The notes below the pieces were generated by a model. That model saw only the letters and a list, made by a program, of their open reading frames with translations. It did not search any database and was not told where the DNA came from. From positions 451,824 to 515,823 of the forward strand of contig NZ_NJIH01000002.1 in assembly GCF_002209565.1 (NCBI RefSeq): DNA of 64,000 nucleotides. Reading direction: 5' to 3'. The position numbers and the translations under genes were made by a program. Shown here in pieces: positions 19,684 through 28,164 of the stretch; within the stretch, counting starts at the first letter, position 1; each line of letters begins with the position of its first letter. This DNA comes from Candidimonas nitroreducens (lineage in GTDB: Bacteria > Pseudomonadota > Gammaproteobacteria > Burkholderiales > Burkholderiaceae_B).

Positions 19684-21069
19684 ATGCAAGAGCGTGCCAT
19701 CCGCAGTACCGAAGACGCCATCAATCTCGTGCAGGCCAGCGGCCTGTCGCATTTCAAGATCGGCCTGTCCGATATCGATGGCGTCATGCGCGGCAAGTAC
19801 ATGCGCAAGGACAAGTTCCTGTCGGCACTGAAGTCGGGCCTGGGCTTTTGCGACGTGGTCATGGGCTGGGACTCGAACGATGCCATGTACGACAACGTGC
19901 AGTTCACCGGCTGGCACACGGCCTACCCCGATGCGCAGGTACGCATAGACCCAGCTACCTGCCGCCGCCTGCCGCTGGAACGCGGCGCCAACGGCGAGGA
20001 CATGCTGTTCTTCATCGCCGAACTCGACGGCAAGGCGGCCGCCATCTGCCCGCGTCGCCTGCTGCATCGCCTGATCGCCAAGGCGCGCGACATGGGCTTT
20101 GCCGCCGACGGCGCGCTGGAATACGAGTTCTTCATGTTCAACGAAACGCCCAAGTCGGTGCGCGAGAAGAACTACCGCAACCTGGAAACCTGGACACCCG
20201 GCAATTTCGGCTACTCGGTGCTGCGCAGCACCGTCAACTCTGATTTCTATACCCAGCTGGTCGAGCTTACCGAGCACATGGACATGCCCATCGAAGGCCT
20301 GCACACCGAGACCGGGCCGGGCGTACTGGAAGCCGCACTGGAAGTCGACGGCGTCGCCAACGCCGCCGACAAGGGTTTTCTGTTCAAGACCTTCTGCAAG
20401 GCGCTGGCCGAGCGCAACGGCCTGATGGCCACCTTCATGGCCAAATGGTCGGCCGAACACTCGGGCCAGAGCGGCCACATCCACCTGTCACTGCGCGACA
20501 CGGCTAGTGGGCGTAATGTGTTCCATGACCCGCAGGGCGAGCGCGGCATGAGCCGCATCCAGCGCCAATTCCTCGCCGGGGTACAGCGCTACCTGCCGGA
20601 ATTCATGGCCATGTATGCCCAGACCATCAACAGCTACTCGCGCCTGGTGCCAGGCTACTGGGCGCCGCTGGACGCCACCTGGGGCGTAGAGAACCGCACC
20701 ACGGCGCTGCGTGTCATACCTGGCTCGGAAAAATCGCAGCGCATCGAGGTGCGCATCGGATCGGCCGACGCCAACCCCTATCTGGCGCTGGCGGCCGCCC
20801 TGGGCTCGGGCCTGGCGGGCATAGAACAGGGGCTCGACCCCGACCCGATGGTCACGGGCAACGCCTATACCCAGACTTTCCCCGCGCACCAGAGGCTGCC
20901 CGCCACGCTCTGGGAAGCCGCGCAGCGCCTGCGCCAGTCGCAGACCGCGCGGGCGCTGTTCGGCGATGACTTCGTCGAACACTACGCCGCCACCCGCGAA
21001 TGGGAAGAACGGCAGTTCCGCCAGCACGTCACGGACTGGGAACTGGCGCGCTACTTCGAGATTATCTGA
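19684..21069 (+). CDS. glutamine-synthetase-family gamma-glutamyl-amine ligase
   Basis: A 461-residue type III-like glutamine synthetase. The beta-grasp N-domain has I-D-G-V-M-R-G-K-Y (31-39), and the catalytic part begins with L-E-Y-E-F-F (145-150). Further motifs are the E-A-A-L-E-V segment, S-G-Q-S-G-H-I-H-L-S-L and the N-R-T-T-A-L-R-V-I-P substrate loop. It lacks the C-terminal adenylylation Tyr region of housekeeping GlnA and resembles PuuA/GlnA3-GlnA4/IpuC ligases that join glutamate to amines. The start at 19684 is preceded by G-G-G-G-A at 19674-19678. It sits between a phosphatase and an aldehyde dehydrogenase, so it probably gamma-glutamylates an amine or amino alcohol for oxidation. 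Confidence 0.88.
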   Translation: MQERAIRSTEDAINLVQASGLSHFKIGLSDIDGVMRGKYMRKDKFLSALKSGLGFCDVVMGWDSNDAMYDNVQFTGWHTAYPDAQVRIDPATCRRLPLERGANGEDMLFFIAELDGKAAAICPRRLLHRLIAKARDMGFAADGALEYEFFMFNETPKSVREKNYRNLETWTPGNFGYSVLRSTVNSDFYTQLVELTEHMDMPIEGLHTETGPGVLEAALEVDGVANAADKGFLFKTFCKALAERNGLMATFMAKWSAEHSGQSGHIHLSLRDTASGRNVFHDPQGERGMSRIQRQFLAGVQRYLPEFMAMYAQTINSYSRLVPGYWAPLDATWGVENRTTALRVIPGSEKSQRIEVRIGSADANPYLALAAALGSGLAGIEQGLDPDPMVTGNAYTQTFPAHQRLPATLWEAAQRLRQSQTARALFGDDFVEHYAATREWEERQFRQHVTDWELARYFEII

Positions 21070-21126
21070 CCCGTCCGTCCCTTACGGGAAGGCGCTCCAG
21101 AACCACCCGGCTACACAGAGAATCCC

Positions 21127-22515
21127 ATGTCCTCCGAACTCATTACCATCAGCCCCATTGACGGGCGGGAATTGCTGCGCCGCGCCTATACCTCCGAGGC
21201 CGATATCGCCGCCGCGCTGACCCGCGCCCGCAATGCCCAGCGCGCCTGGAAACATGTGCCGCTGGCCGAACGCTGCATCGCCGTCGGCGCCGCGGTCGAA
21301 CGCTTCGTACGCGACAAGGATCAGATCGCCGAGGCCATCACCAGGCAGATGGGCCGGCCGCTGCGCTACACGCCCGGCGAGGTCGCCGGCTTCGAAGAGC
21401 GCGCGCGCCACATGATCGCCATTGCACCGCAGGCCCTGGCGCCGCTGGATCTGCCGCCCAAGCAAGGCTTCAGGCGCTACATCGCGCGCGAGCCCGTGGG
21501 CGTGGTATTTACCATCGCGCCCTGGAACTACCCGCTGCTGACCGCCGTCAACAGCATCGTGCCCGCGCTGGTGGCGGGCAATGCCGTGATCCTGAAACAT
21601 TCGGATCAGACGCCGCTGTGCGCCGAGCTGATGCACCGGGCATTCGTCGACGCAGGCTTGCCCGAGGGGGTGTTCCAGTACGTGCATGCCACGCACGCCA
21701 CGGTACAGCGCCTGATCCAGGCGCCCGAAGTGGATTACGTTTCCTTCACCGGTTCGGTGCCCGGCGGCAAGGCCGTCGAGGCCGCGGCGGTGGGCCGGTT
21801 CATCGCTTGCGGCCTGGAACTCGGCGGCAACGATCCAGTCTATGTGCGCGCCGACGCCGACCTGGAGCAGGCTGTCGACACTGTGGTCGATGGCGCCTAC
21901 TTCAATTCGGGGCAGTCGTGCTGCGGCATCCAGCGCATCTACGTCGACCGCCGCATATACCCGGAATTCACGGAACGCGCCGCCGCACTGGTGAACCAGT
22001 ATGTGCTAGGCGACCCCATGGATCCGGCCACCACGCTGGGCCCGGTGGTGCGCGCCACTGCCGCGCGCGAGATTCGCGGCATGGTGCGTGAGGCCCTGAA
22101 CAAAGGCGCGCGCGATCTCGTCGACACGGCGCGCTTCGGCATGGCCCGCGACGATACGGCCTATGTGGCGCCGGCCCTGCTGGTGGACGTGGATCACGGC
22201 ATGCCGGTCATGAACGACGAGTGCTTCGGGCCGGTGGCCGGCATCATGCCGGTCGACAGCGACATCCAGGCGGTCGAGCTGATGAACGACAGCCCCTACG
22301 GCCTGACCGCCGCAGTCTTCACGCGCGATACCGAGACGGCGCTGCGCATTGGCCAACAGGTGGAAGCCGGCACCTTCTTCATGAACCGCTGCGATTACCT
22401 GGATCCGGCCCTGGCCTGGACAGGCGTCAAGAACAGCGGCCACGGCGTGTCCCTGTCCGCGCTGGGCTACGAGGCCCTGACCCAGGCCAAATCTTTTCAT
22501 CTACGCCTGCTTTAG
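21127..22515 (+). CDS. NAD(P)-dependent aldehyde dehydrogenase
   Basis: A 462-residue ALDH superfamily member. Seen are P-W-N-Y-P (142-146), F-T-G-S-V-P-G-G (217-224), catalytic Glu in L-E-L-G-G (Glu241) and catalytic Cys in S-G-Q-S-C-C (Cys275). The length is short for the family but complete. It is most like succinate-semialdehyde-type dehydrogenases. In this operon it should oxidise the aldehyde made by the iron alcohol dehydrogenase that follows 59 bases later, probably a gamma-glutamylated or otherwise substituted aldehyde. Confidence 0.9.
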   Translation: MSSELITISPIDGRELLRRAYTSEADIAAALTRARNAQRAWKHVPLAERCIAVGAAVERFVRDKDQIAEAITRQMGRPLRYTPGEVAGFEERARHMIAIAPQALAPLDLPPKQGFRRYIAREPVGVVFTIAPWNYPLLTAVNSIVPALVAGNAVILKHSDQTPLCAELMHRAFVDAGLPEGVFQYVHATHATVQRLIQAPEVDYVSFTGSVPGGKAVEAAAVGRFIACGLELGGNDPVYVRADADLEQAVDTVVDGAYFNSGQSCCGIQRIYVDRRIYPEFTERAAALVNQYVLGDPMDPATTLGPVVRATAAREIRGMVREALNKGARDLVDTARFGMARDDTAYVAPALLVDVDHGMPVMNDECFGPVAGIMPVDSDIQAVELMNDSPYGLTAAVFTRDTETALRIGQQVEAGTFFMNRCDYLDPALAWTGVKNSGHGVSLSALGYEALTQAKSFHLRLL

Positions 22516-22574
22516 AGTCCCGCCCGATCGAAACCAATCGACAGGATACAGGCAAGCCAAACAACCCATCCGCC

Positions 22575-23750
22575 ATGACTTCCGACTACCGCTCGCTGCA
22601 CGCCAACTGGAACTACCCCACCGCCATCAAGGCCGGCCCCGGCCGCAACGCCGAGCTGCCCGCGCTGTGCACTGCGCAGGGCATGCGCCACCCGCTGCTG
22701 GTGACCGACCCGGGGCTGGCCTCGCTGCCCATGGTAGAGCAGGCGCTGCAATGCTGTCGCGCGGCGGGGCTCGAGACCACGCTGTTCTCGTCCATCAAGG
22801 GCAACCCGACCGGTACCAACGTCGAGGACGGCGTACAAGCATACAAACAAGGCGGCCACGACGGTGTCATCGCCTTCGGCGGCGGCTCGGCCCTGGACGC
22901 GGCCAAGGCGATCGCGCTGCTGGCCGGCCAAAGCCGCCCGCTCTGGGACTTCGAAGACATCGGCGACAACTACCTGCGTGCCGACGCGGCCGCGATGGCC
23001 CCGGTCACCGCCGTGCCGACCACCGCGGGCACCGGCTCCGAGGTGGGCCGCGCCTCGGTCATCACCGATGAGCAGGCGCACGTCAAGCGCATCATCTTCC
23101 ATCCACGCATGCTGCCCGGCGCCGTCATACTCGACGCCGAGCTATGCACCGGGCTGCCCGCGAAACTGACCGCGGCCACGGGCATGGACGCCCTGTCGCA
23201 CAATCTCGAGGCCTTGTGCTCGCCCGTGCATCACCCCATGGCGCACGGCATCGCGCTGGAGGGCATACGCCTGGTGCAGCGCTATCTGCCCGACGCGGTG
23301 CGCGATGGCTCGAATATCGAGGCGCGCCACCATATGCTGGTGGCATCGTGCATGGGCGCCACCGCCTTCCAGAAAGGCCTGGGCGCCATGCACGCGCTGG
23401 CCCACCCCCTGGGCGCGCTGTACGACGCGCACCACGGCATGCTCAATGCCATACTCATGCCCTATGTGCTCAAGGCCAACCGCCCGGCCATCGAGCATCG
23501 CATCGCCGAGCTGGCGCGCTACATGGACTTGCCCGCCGCCGGCTTCGACGGCTTCCTGCAATGGGTACTGGATCTGCGCGCATCGATAGGCATCCCGCAC
23601 GCCCTGGCCGACATCGGTATTCCCGCCGACCGCTGCGCCGAAATAGGCGCGATGGCAGTGGCCGACGGCTCGGCGGCCACCAACCCCATCGCCTATAGCG
23701 CCGAACAATACGCACACATTCTGGAAAATGCCCTGGCTGGGGCTCTCTGA
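22575..23750 (+). CDS. iron-containing (group III) alcohol dehydrogenase
   Basis: A 391-residue metal-dependent alcohol dehydrogenase. The nucleotide site is G-G-G-S-A-L-D (102-108), followed by P-T-T-A-G-T-G-S-E. Metal ligands are expected at Asp205 and His209 in T-G-M-D-A-L-S-H, plus the His residues of A-M-H-A-L-A-H-P-L-G and Y-D-A-H-H-G. All are present, so it should be active. I start it at 22575, 59 bases after the aldehyde dehydrogenase; the same frame is open upstream inside that gene but only as a shadow. It probably oxidises an alcohol to the aldehyde used by the neighbour. Confidence 0.92.
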   Translation: MTSDYRSLHANWNYPTAIKAGPGRNAELPALCTAQGMRHPLLVTDPGLASLPMVEQALQCCRAAGLETTLFSSIKGNPTGTNVEDGVQAYKQGGHDGVIAFGGGSALDAAKAIALLAGQSRPLWDFEDIGDNYLRADAAAMAPVTAVPTTAGTGSEVGRASVITDEQAHVKRIIFHPRMLPGAVILDAELCTGLPAKLTAATGMDALSHNLEALCSPVHHPMAHGIALEGIRLVQRYLPDAVRDGSNIEARHHMLVASCMGATAFQKGLGAMHALAHPLGALYDAHHGMLNAILMPYVLKANRPAIEHRIAELARYMDLPAAGFDGFLQWVLDLRASIGIPHALADIGIPADRCAEIGAMAVADGSAATNPIAYSAEQYAHILENALAGAL

Positions 23751-23788
23751 GCACCGATCACCCCCGTACCATCCGCAAGGCCCTACCC

Positions 23789-25363
23789 ATGGCACTGATA
23801 GGCGTCGCAGGCTTCCTGCACGAAACCAATACCTTTGCACCCGAGCCCACGCCCATGGCGCGCTTCGTCGAAGCCGACGCGTGGCCCGGGCTGCTGCGCG
23901 GCGCCGAGATCGCGCCAGCCACCCGCGGCATGAACCTGGCCATCAGCGGCTTCATCGAAGCCGCCGAGCGGGACGGGCATTGTCTGGCGCCTCTGCTGTG
24001 GTGTTCGGCCAACCCTTCGGGGCCGGTACAGCGTGAGGCCTATGAACAGGTGGCCGGCGAACTGGAAGCCATGCTGTCGCGCCAGCCGGCCCTGGATGCC
24101 TTGTTTCTGGATTTGCACGGTGCCATGGTGGCACAGCATCTGCAGGACGGCGAAGGCGAGCTGCTGCGGCGCCTGCGCCGCGTGCGGCCCGGGCTGCCCA
24201 TCGTTGCGGCCCTGGATTTCCACGCCAACCTGAGCCCGGCCATGCTCGAGCACAGCGACGCGCTGGTGGCCTACCGCAGCTATCCGCACGTGGATATGGC
24301 CGAGACCGGACGGCGCGCCGGCGCCATGCTGCGGCGCCTGCTACAGGGGCACCGGCCGCACGCAGCCCTGCGCCGGGCACCCTTCATCATACCCATGGCC
24401 TGGCAAAGCACCCTGGCCGAACCCGCCGCGGGCCTGACGGCGGCAGCGCTGGCGCTTCAGGATGAACAGGTCTGGGAGGTGCAATTCATTCCCGGCTTTC
24501 CGCTGGCCGACATCCACGACAGCGGCCCGTCGGTACTGGTATACGCCGCCAGTGCGGCGGCAGCGGAGCGCGCCGCCGATACCTTGTATACACAAGTGCT
24601 GCGCGCCCGCGACGCCTTCCGCGGCACCCTGTATTCCCCCGCAGAAGCGGTAAGCAGGGCGTTGCAGCGTCAATCGCACATGCTTGTTGCGGCGCCGGCG
24701 GGCAGCCGGGCCGGCGAGCCCGTGTGCGGCGGGCCAAATGCCGTGGAGCACATGAATGCTGGCAACGCAGCTACGCCGCCGAGTCACGCCGGCCACACCG
24801 TGATACTCGCCGATACGCAGGACAATCCGGGCGGCGGCGGCAGCGGCGACACCACCGACCTGCTGCACGAACTGCTGCGCCGCGGCGCACGCAAGGTGTG
24901 TGCAGGCGTAGTGTGCGACCCCGGCTTCGCCGCCGCGGCGCATGCCGCGGGTGCCGGCGCCGTGCTGGCGCACCCGCTTGGAGCCGGCAGCGGCATAGGC
25001 GCGGCGCCTCTGCCCGGCCCCTATACCGTCATGGCGCTGGGCGACGGGCGCCTGGTAGGCAGCGGCCCCTTCTACCAGGGATGCCGCATGGATCTCGGCC
25101 CCATGGCGCGGGTGCGCGTGCAAGGCCTGGACATCGTGGTGTCGAGCCGCAAGCAGCAGGCCGCCGACCAGGCCATGTTCCGCCACGTCGGCGCACAACC
25201 CGCGGACTACGACACCCTGGTATTGAAGAGCTCGGTGCACTTCCGCGCCGACTTTGCCGCCCTGGCCGACGAGATCCTGGTGGTGGCCGCGCCGGGCCTG
25301 AATACCGCCGACCTGCATACCCTGCACTACCGGAACCTGCGGCCGGATATGGAAATCCTGTAA
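23789..25363 (+). CDS. M81-family (MlrC-like) metallohydrolase
   Basis: A 524-residue protein of the M81/MlrC family, named for the microcystin-degrading peptidase MlrC. The N-terminal H-E-T-N-T-F (11-16) is the family hallmark, and D-L-H-G-A-M and D-F-H-A-N-L-S provide further metal ligands. The C-terminal MlrC domain begins near L-A-D-T-Q-D-N-P-G-G-G. Family members cut peptide or isopeptide-like amide bonds. It is the last gene of the operon (38 bases after the alcohol dehydrogenase). It could hydrolyse the gamma-glutamyl amide at the end of the pathway, in place of a PuuD-type hydrolase; that is inference. Confidence 0.88.
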   Translation: MALIGVAGFLHETNTFAPEPTPMARFVEADAWPGLLRGAEIAPATRGMNLAISGFIEAAERDGHCLAPLLWCSANPSGPVQREAYEQVAGELEAMLSRQPALDALFLDLHGAMVAQHLQDGEGELLRRLRRVRPGLPIVAALDFHANLSPAMLEHSDALVAYRSYPHVDMAETGRRAGAMLRRLLQGHRPHAALRRAPFIIPMAWQSTLAEPAAGLTAAALALQDEQVWEVQFIPGFPLADIHDSGPSVLVYAASAAAAERAADTLYTQVLRARDAFRGTLYSPAEAVSRALQRQSHMLVAAPAGSRAGEPVCGGPNAVEHMNAGNAATPPSHAGHTVILADTQDNPGGGGSGDTTDLLHELLRRGARKVCAGVVCDPGFAAAAHAAGAGAVLAHPLGAGSGIGAAPLPGPYTVMALGDGRLVGSGPFYQGCRMDLGPMARVRVQGLDIVVSSRKQQAADQAMFRHVGAQPADYDTLVLKSSVHFRADFAALADEILVVAAPGLNTADLHTLHYRNLRPDMEIL

Positions 25364-25737
25364 GCGGGAAGACACGGACATGCCCGGGCCCGGCCTCACA
25401 ACAGTTGCGGCTGTCGCTGCGGCTTGCGCCTTGCCCTGTATACGAATCCATCAACCTCATCATGGACGCGAACTTCGGCGACACGGTGCTGGCGCAAACC
25501 TTGCTTGCAGAATTTCACAATATGCCGGATGCGGCTCCGGCGCCGAAACGGCACCGCTTGTGCAGCCTTGTGCGACCGGCCCGTGCCCCGGGCCGGCTTG
25601 GCAGGCCCCCAGAGGCATACCACTGCGAGTAAAGTAACGAGGCCCGCAACAGACCACCGCCAGCCATGCCTCGACCTCGATTCAGATCCACGCCTGCCGC
25701 AACCGCGCGGATGCCGCAGCGCGTGCAGGCCGACCGT
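25364..25737. other. intergenic region after the M81 gene
   Basis: No gene I can support. Short frames here are Pro/Arg-rich shadows. An AT-richer patch at about 25500-25540 may hold the promoter for the lipoprotein-like gene downstream. The frame of that gene is open from 25666, so some of this stretch could be its N-terminus if an earlier start is used. Confidence 0.3.
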
Positions 25738-27813
25738 ATGACGCCGGGCATGGGCAAGCCAACGTGCGGGGCGCACCTGGCCGCCGCCCTGCTATGCGCC
25801 TGGCTTGCGGCCGGCTGCGCGCAGGCGGCCACGACATCGCCTCCCGCGTCATCCCCCGCCGCGGAACCCAGGAGCGAGCCGCCTGCCCCGCCCGAAGCCT
25901 CGCATCCGGGCCCGGCCGAGGCGGCCGAACGCTCTGCGTTCCGACAGGCGCTGCGGCATGCCGCCGATGCCGCGAGAGCCGGAAAATTCGACCTCGCCGC
26001 AGCCTCGGTGCAACAAGCCTACGCGGCAGCAGCCAACCCATACGAGCGCATCAGGGCGGGCGACTGGTACGCCTCGATACGCGAGGAACAAGAACGCTAC
26101 GACCTGGCGCGCCGGGCGCTGCACACCATCCGCCCCCTGATCCGCTGCGCGTATGGCGTGCACGACACGGCCCGCTCGATGGCGCAGGAGGCACGCTTGG
26201 CATTTCTACAGCAGCGGCGCAGCGAGGGCTATGCCCTGCTCGCCGAGATTCCCGGCCTGCCGCTTGCCACCGAGTCTGTCACATGGGGCCAGCCGGATCG
26301 GGACAACTGGATCATCGACGGCAGCCAGGCACGGTTGCGCGACCGGCTCGCCGGCATGAGCTTTCCCGCCACCGCCGGCGGACTGCTGCGCGTAGACTAC
26401 GAAACGGCCGACGATCGCTCGGGCCCGTCGACGCTGGTCTACAGGCCGATTGCACTGCAAGGCCAGCTCGAGGCAATGCAAGTGCGGCTGCGGATCGGGT
26501 CGCGCGACCGGCATGGAACGACGGTCGGGCAAGAGCTTGCACACCAGCTGTCCTACGAGCGCGAGCTATACGGCGACCAAGGGCACGACGCCGAGGCTGA
26601 CAAGGCGCCGCGGCCCGCGGCCGTTCCCGCCCGTTTCATGCCTGCCGGAAGTGCGCACGCCGCCGGCGCCATACATATCTCCGACGAGCACGGCAAGGAC
26701 GAAATACATGGTGTCTGGATCGCCCGCAAAGGCGTATGGCAGATCGTCGTCCGGGCCAGTTGGGCGCCATCGCGCCAGGCCGCCGCCGGCAAGGCGCTGC
26801 AAGCGCTGTTCGCGGACATCGGCTGGCAGGCCGACAAGGCGTTTTATCGCGGGCTGTCGCCCCAGGCCCAGGCGCTGGATCGCGAATTCGACACGGCGCT
26901 GGCCCAGCGCCAATGGGCCCGGGCATCCGCCCTGGCCGTACGCACTCTGCCCAGTGCCGTCTTTCCCGCTCGCCAGGCACGCCTGTATACGGCCATGGGC
27001 GTAGCGGCTGCGCGCGACGGCCATGTCGCGCAGGCCATGCCGCTGCTGCGCAAGGCATTCGCCAAGTGGCGCTACAGCAAGCTCGGGCACGACTCGGAAC
27101 GGCTCTTCGACACGCTGCTGCTGCAGGCGGCCGATGCCGCCTTTCGCGCCGGCGACACGCAGCAGGCCGTGACGTGGCTGAACGCCCACACCCGCGACGA
27201 ACTCGACCCCGATTGGAAGCTGGATGCAGGCAGCGGCGCGGTGACTTACCTGCCCATGAGCCTGAGCCTGCCGGCGCGGCTCGGCGGCTTCCTGCTGGTA
27301 GGCCACGACCGCAACCTGGCCCGCTACCTGCGTGTCGACTCCCATCAGGCCATAGGCGTGACGCTCATGCGGCAGGCGCCGGGCAGCAGCCCCAAAGACA
27401 CGGAAGACTTGCTGCACGGCTGGATGGCGCACGATCTGCGGCTGCAGGTCGGGCAGTTGTCGCAACACCCCTACCCGCAAGCCACCCACGGCGCCGCACA
27501 CGGCCTGCTGCTGCAATACGCGGTGACGCGGCCGGCCGCAAGCCAGGCGGGCGTGCTCGACATCGGGCCCGGCAGCCCGCCGCCGACGGGGCCAAGGCAA
27601 ATGACGTTCTGGCTCTCGCGCATCGGCGACAAGCAAGTCGTGCTGCGCACCGAAACCGCCCCGCAGGACACGGCGGCGCTTGCCGCCGCCAGCGCAGCCG
27701 CCGCGGCCTTTCCCTGGCCGGCCTCGGCCGACGCGTTGCAACCGGCCGCCCACGGCCCGCACGAGCTGGCCTGCAGCGCGGCGGCCATGGCCGCGACGCC
27801 TGGATTGCCGTGA
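25738..27813 (+). CDS. unrecognised exported (lipoprotein-like) protein with a duplicated beta domain
   Basis: A 691-residue protein from the ATG at 25738; an earlier in-frame ATG at 25666 would add 24 Arg-rich residues. A signal peptide ends in L-A-A-G-C, a near-lipobox, so it is probably a lipoprotein. A Pro/Ala-rich linker follows, then a helical segment (about residues 55-145). Next come a beta-type domain (about 165-360), a second helical segment with TPR-like pattern (about 365-480) and a second beta-type domain (about 485-670). The two beta domains share T-A-G-G-L-L-R-V / R-L-G-G-F-L-L-V and a similar closing strand-helix. I know no function. It is a lone gene flanked by repeats. Confidence 0.7.
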   Translation: MTPGMGKPTCGAHLAAALLCAWLAAGCAQAATTSPPASSPAAEPRSEPPAPPEASHPGPAEAAERSAFRQALRHAADAARAGKFDLAAASVQQAYAAAANPYERIRAGDWYASIREEQERYDLARRALHTIRPLIRCAYGVHDTARSMAQEARLAFLQQRRSEGYALLAEIPGLPLATESVTWGQPDRDNWIIDGSQARLRDRLAGMSFPATAGGLLRVDYETADDRSGPSTLVYRPIALQGQLEAMQVRLRIGSRDRHGTTVGQELAHQLSYERELYGDQGHDAEADKAPRPAAVPARFMPAGSAHAAGAIHISDEHGKDEIHGVWIARKGVWQIVVRASWAPSRQAAAGKALQALFADIGWQADKAFYRGLSPQAQALDREFDTALAQRQWARASALAVRTLPSAVFPARQARLYTAMGVAAARDGHVAQAMPLLRKAFAKWRYSKLGHDSERLFDTLLLQAADAAFRAGDTQQAVTWLNAHTRDELDPDWKLDAGSGAVTYLPMSLSLPARLGGFLLVGHDRNLARYLRVDSHQAIGVTLMRQAPGSSPKDTEDLLHGWMAHDLRLQVGQLSQHPYPQATHGAAHGLLLQYAVTRPAASQAGVLDIGPGSPPPTGPRQMTFWLSRIGDKQVVLRTETAPQDTAALAAASAAAAAFPWPASADALQPAAHGPHELACSAAAMAATPGLP

Positions 27814-27834
27814 GCGGCGCCCGAACCCACGGCT

Positions 27835-28126
27835 ACGAACCGCTGTAGGTCACGAACCGCTTTAGCGCGTTTTTGGTTCAGATGTTTACACCCGCCGCGC
27901 CTTTAAAGGCGCGGCATCAGGTGTGCCGTGAAAATTCGGTAAACATTTGCACCGAAGTTGCTCTAGCTTTAGTCTACGAGACGTTTTAGGCCACGAACCG
28001 CTTCAGCTTTAGTCCACCAGATGTTTTATTAGGCTGCGAACCGCTACGGCCGCAAACAGTCATGGCCACGAACCGCTACGATCGCAAGCCGTCTTGGCAA
28101 ACCGTCTTGGTAAACCGTCTTGGCAA
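27835..28126. repeat. repeat-rich intergenic region with three nested repeat types
   Basis: Five copies of [AG]CGAACCGCT lie at 27835, 27852, 27993, 28036 and 28068. A roughly 40-base tandem repeat starts with AGCTTTAGTC at 27965 and again at 28005. Three near-identical 12-13-base units CCGTCTTGG[CT]AA lie at 28089-28100, 28101-28113 and 28114-28126. The palindromic element copy 2 is embedded at 27863-27964. The whole 27814-28164 gap is free of genes. Confidence 0.75.
27863..27964. repeat. palindromic dispersed element, copy 2
   Basis: The left end begins TAGCGCGTTTTTGGTTCAG and runs into ATGTTTAC (27863-27889). The right end ends GGTAAACATTTGCACC and then GAAGTTGCTCTA (27938-27964), which is its imperfect reverse complement over about 27 bases. 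In the centre sits a perfect 22-base palindrome, GCCGCGCCTTT / AAAGGCGCGGC (27894-27915). Copy 1 at 17547 has the same ends and nearly the same length. Like copy 1 it lies between convergent genes. Confidence 0.7.
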
Positions 28127-28164
28127 GCTGCCTTGAATACAAGCCGCCATGAATACGGGCCGCA

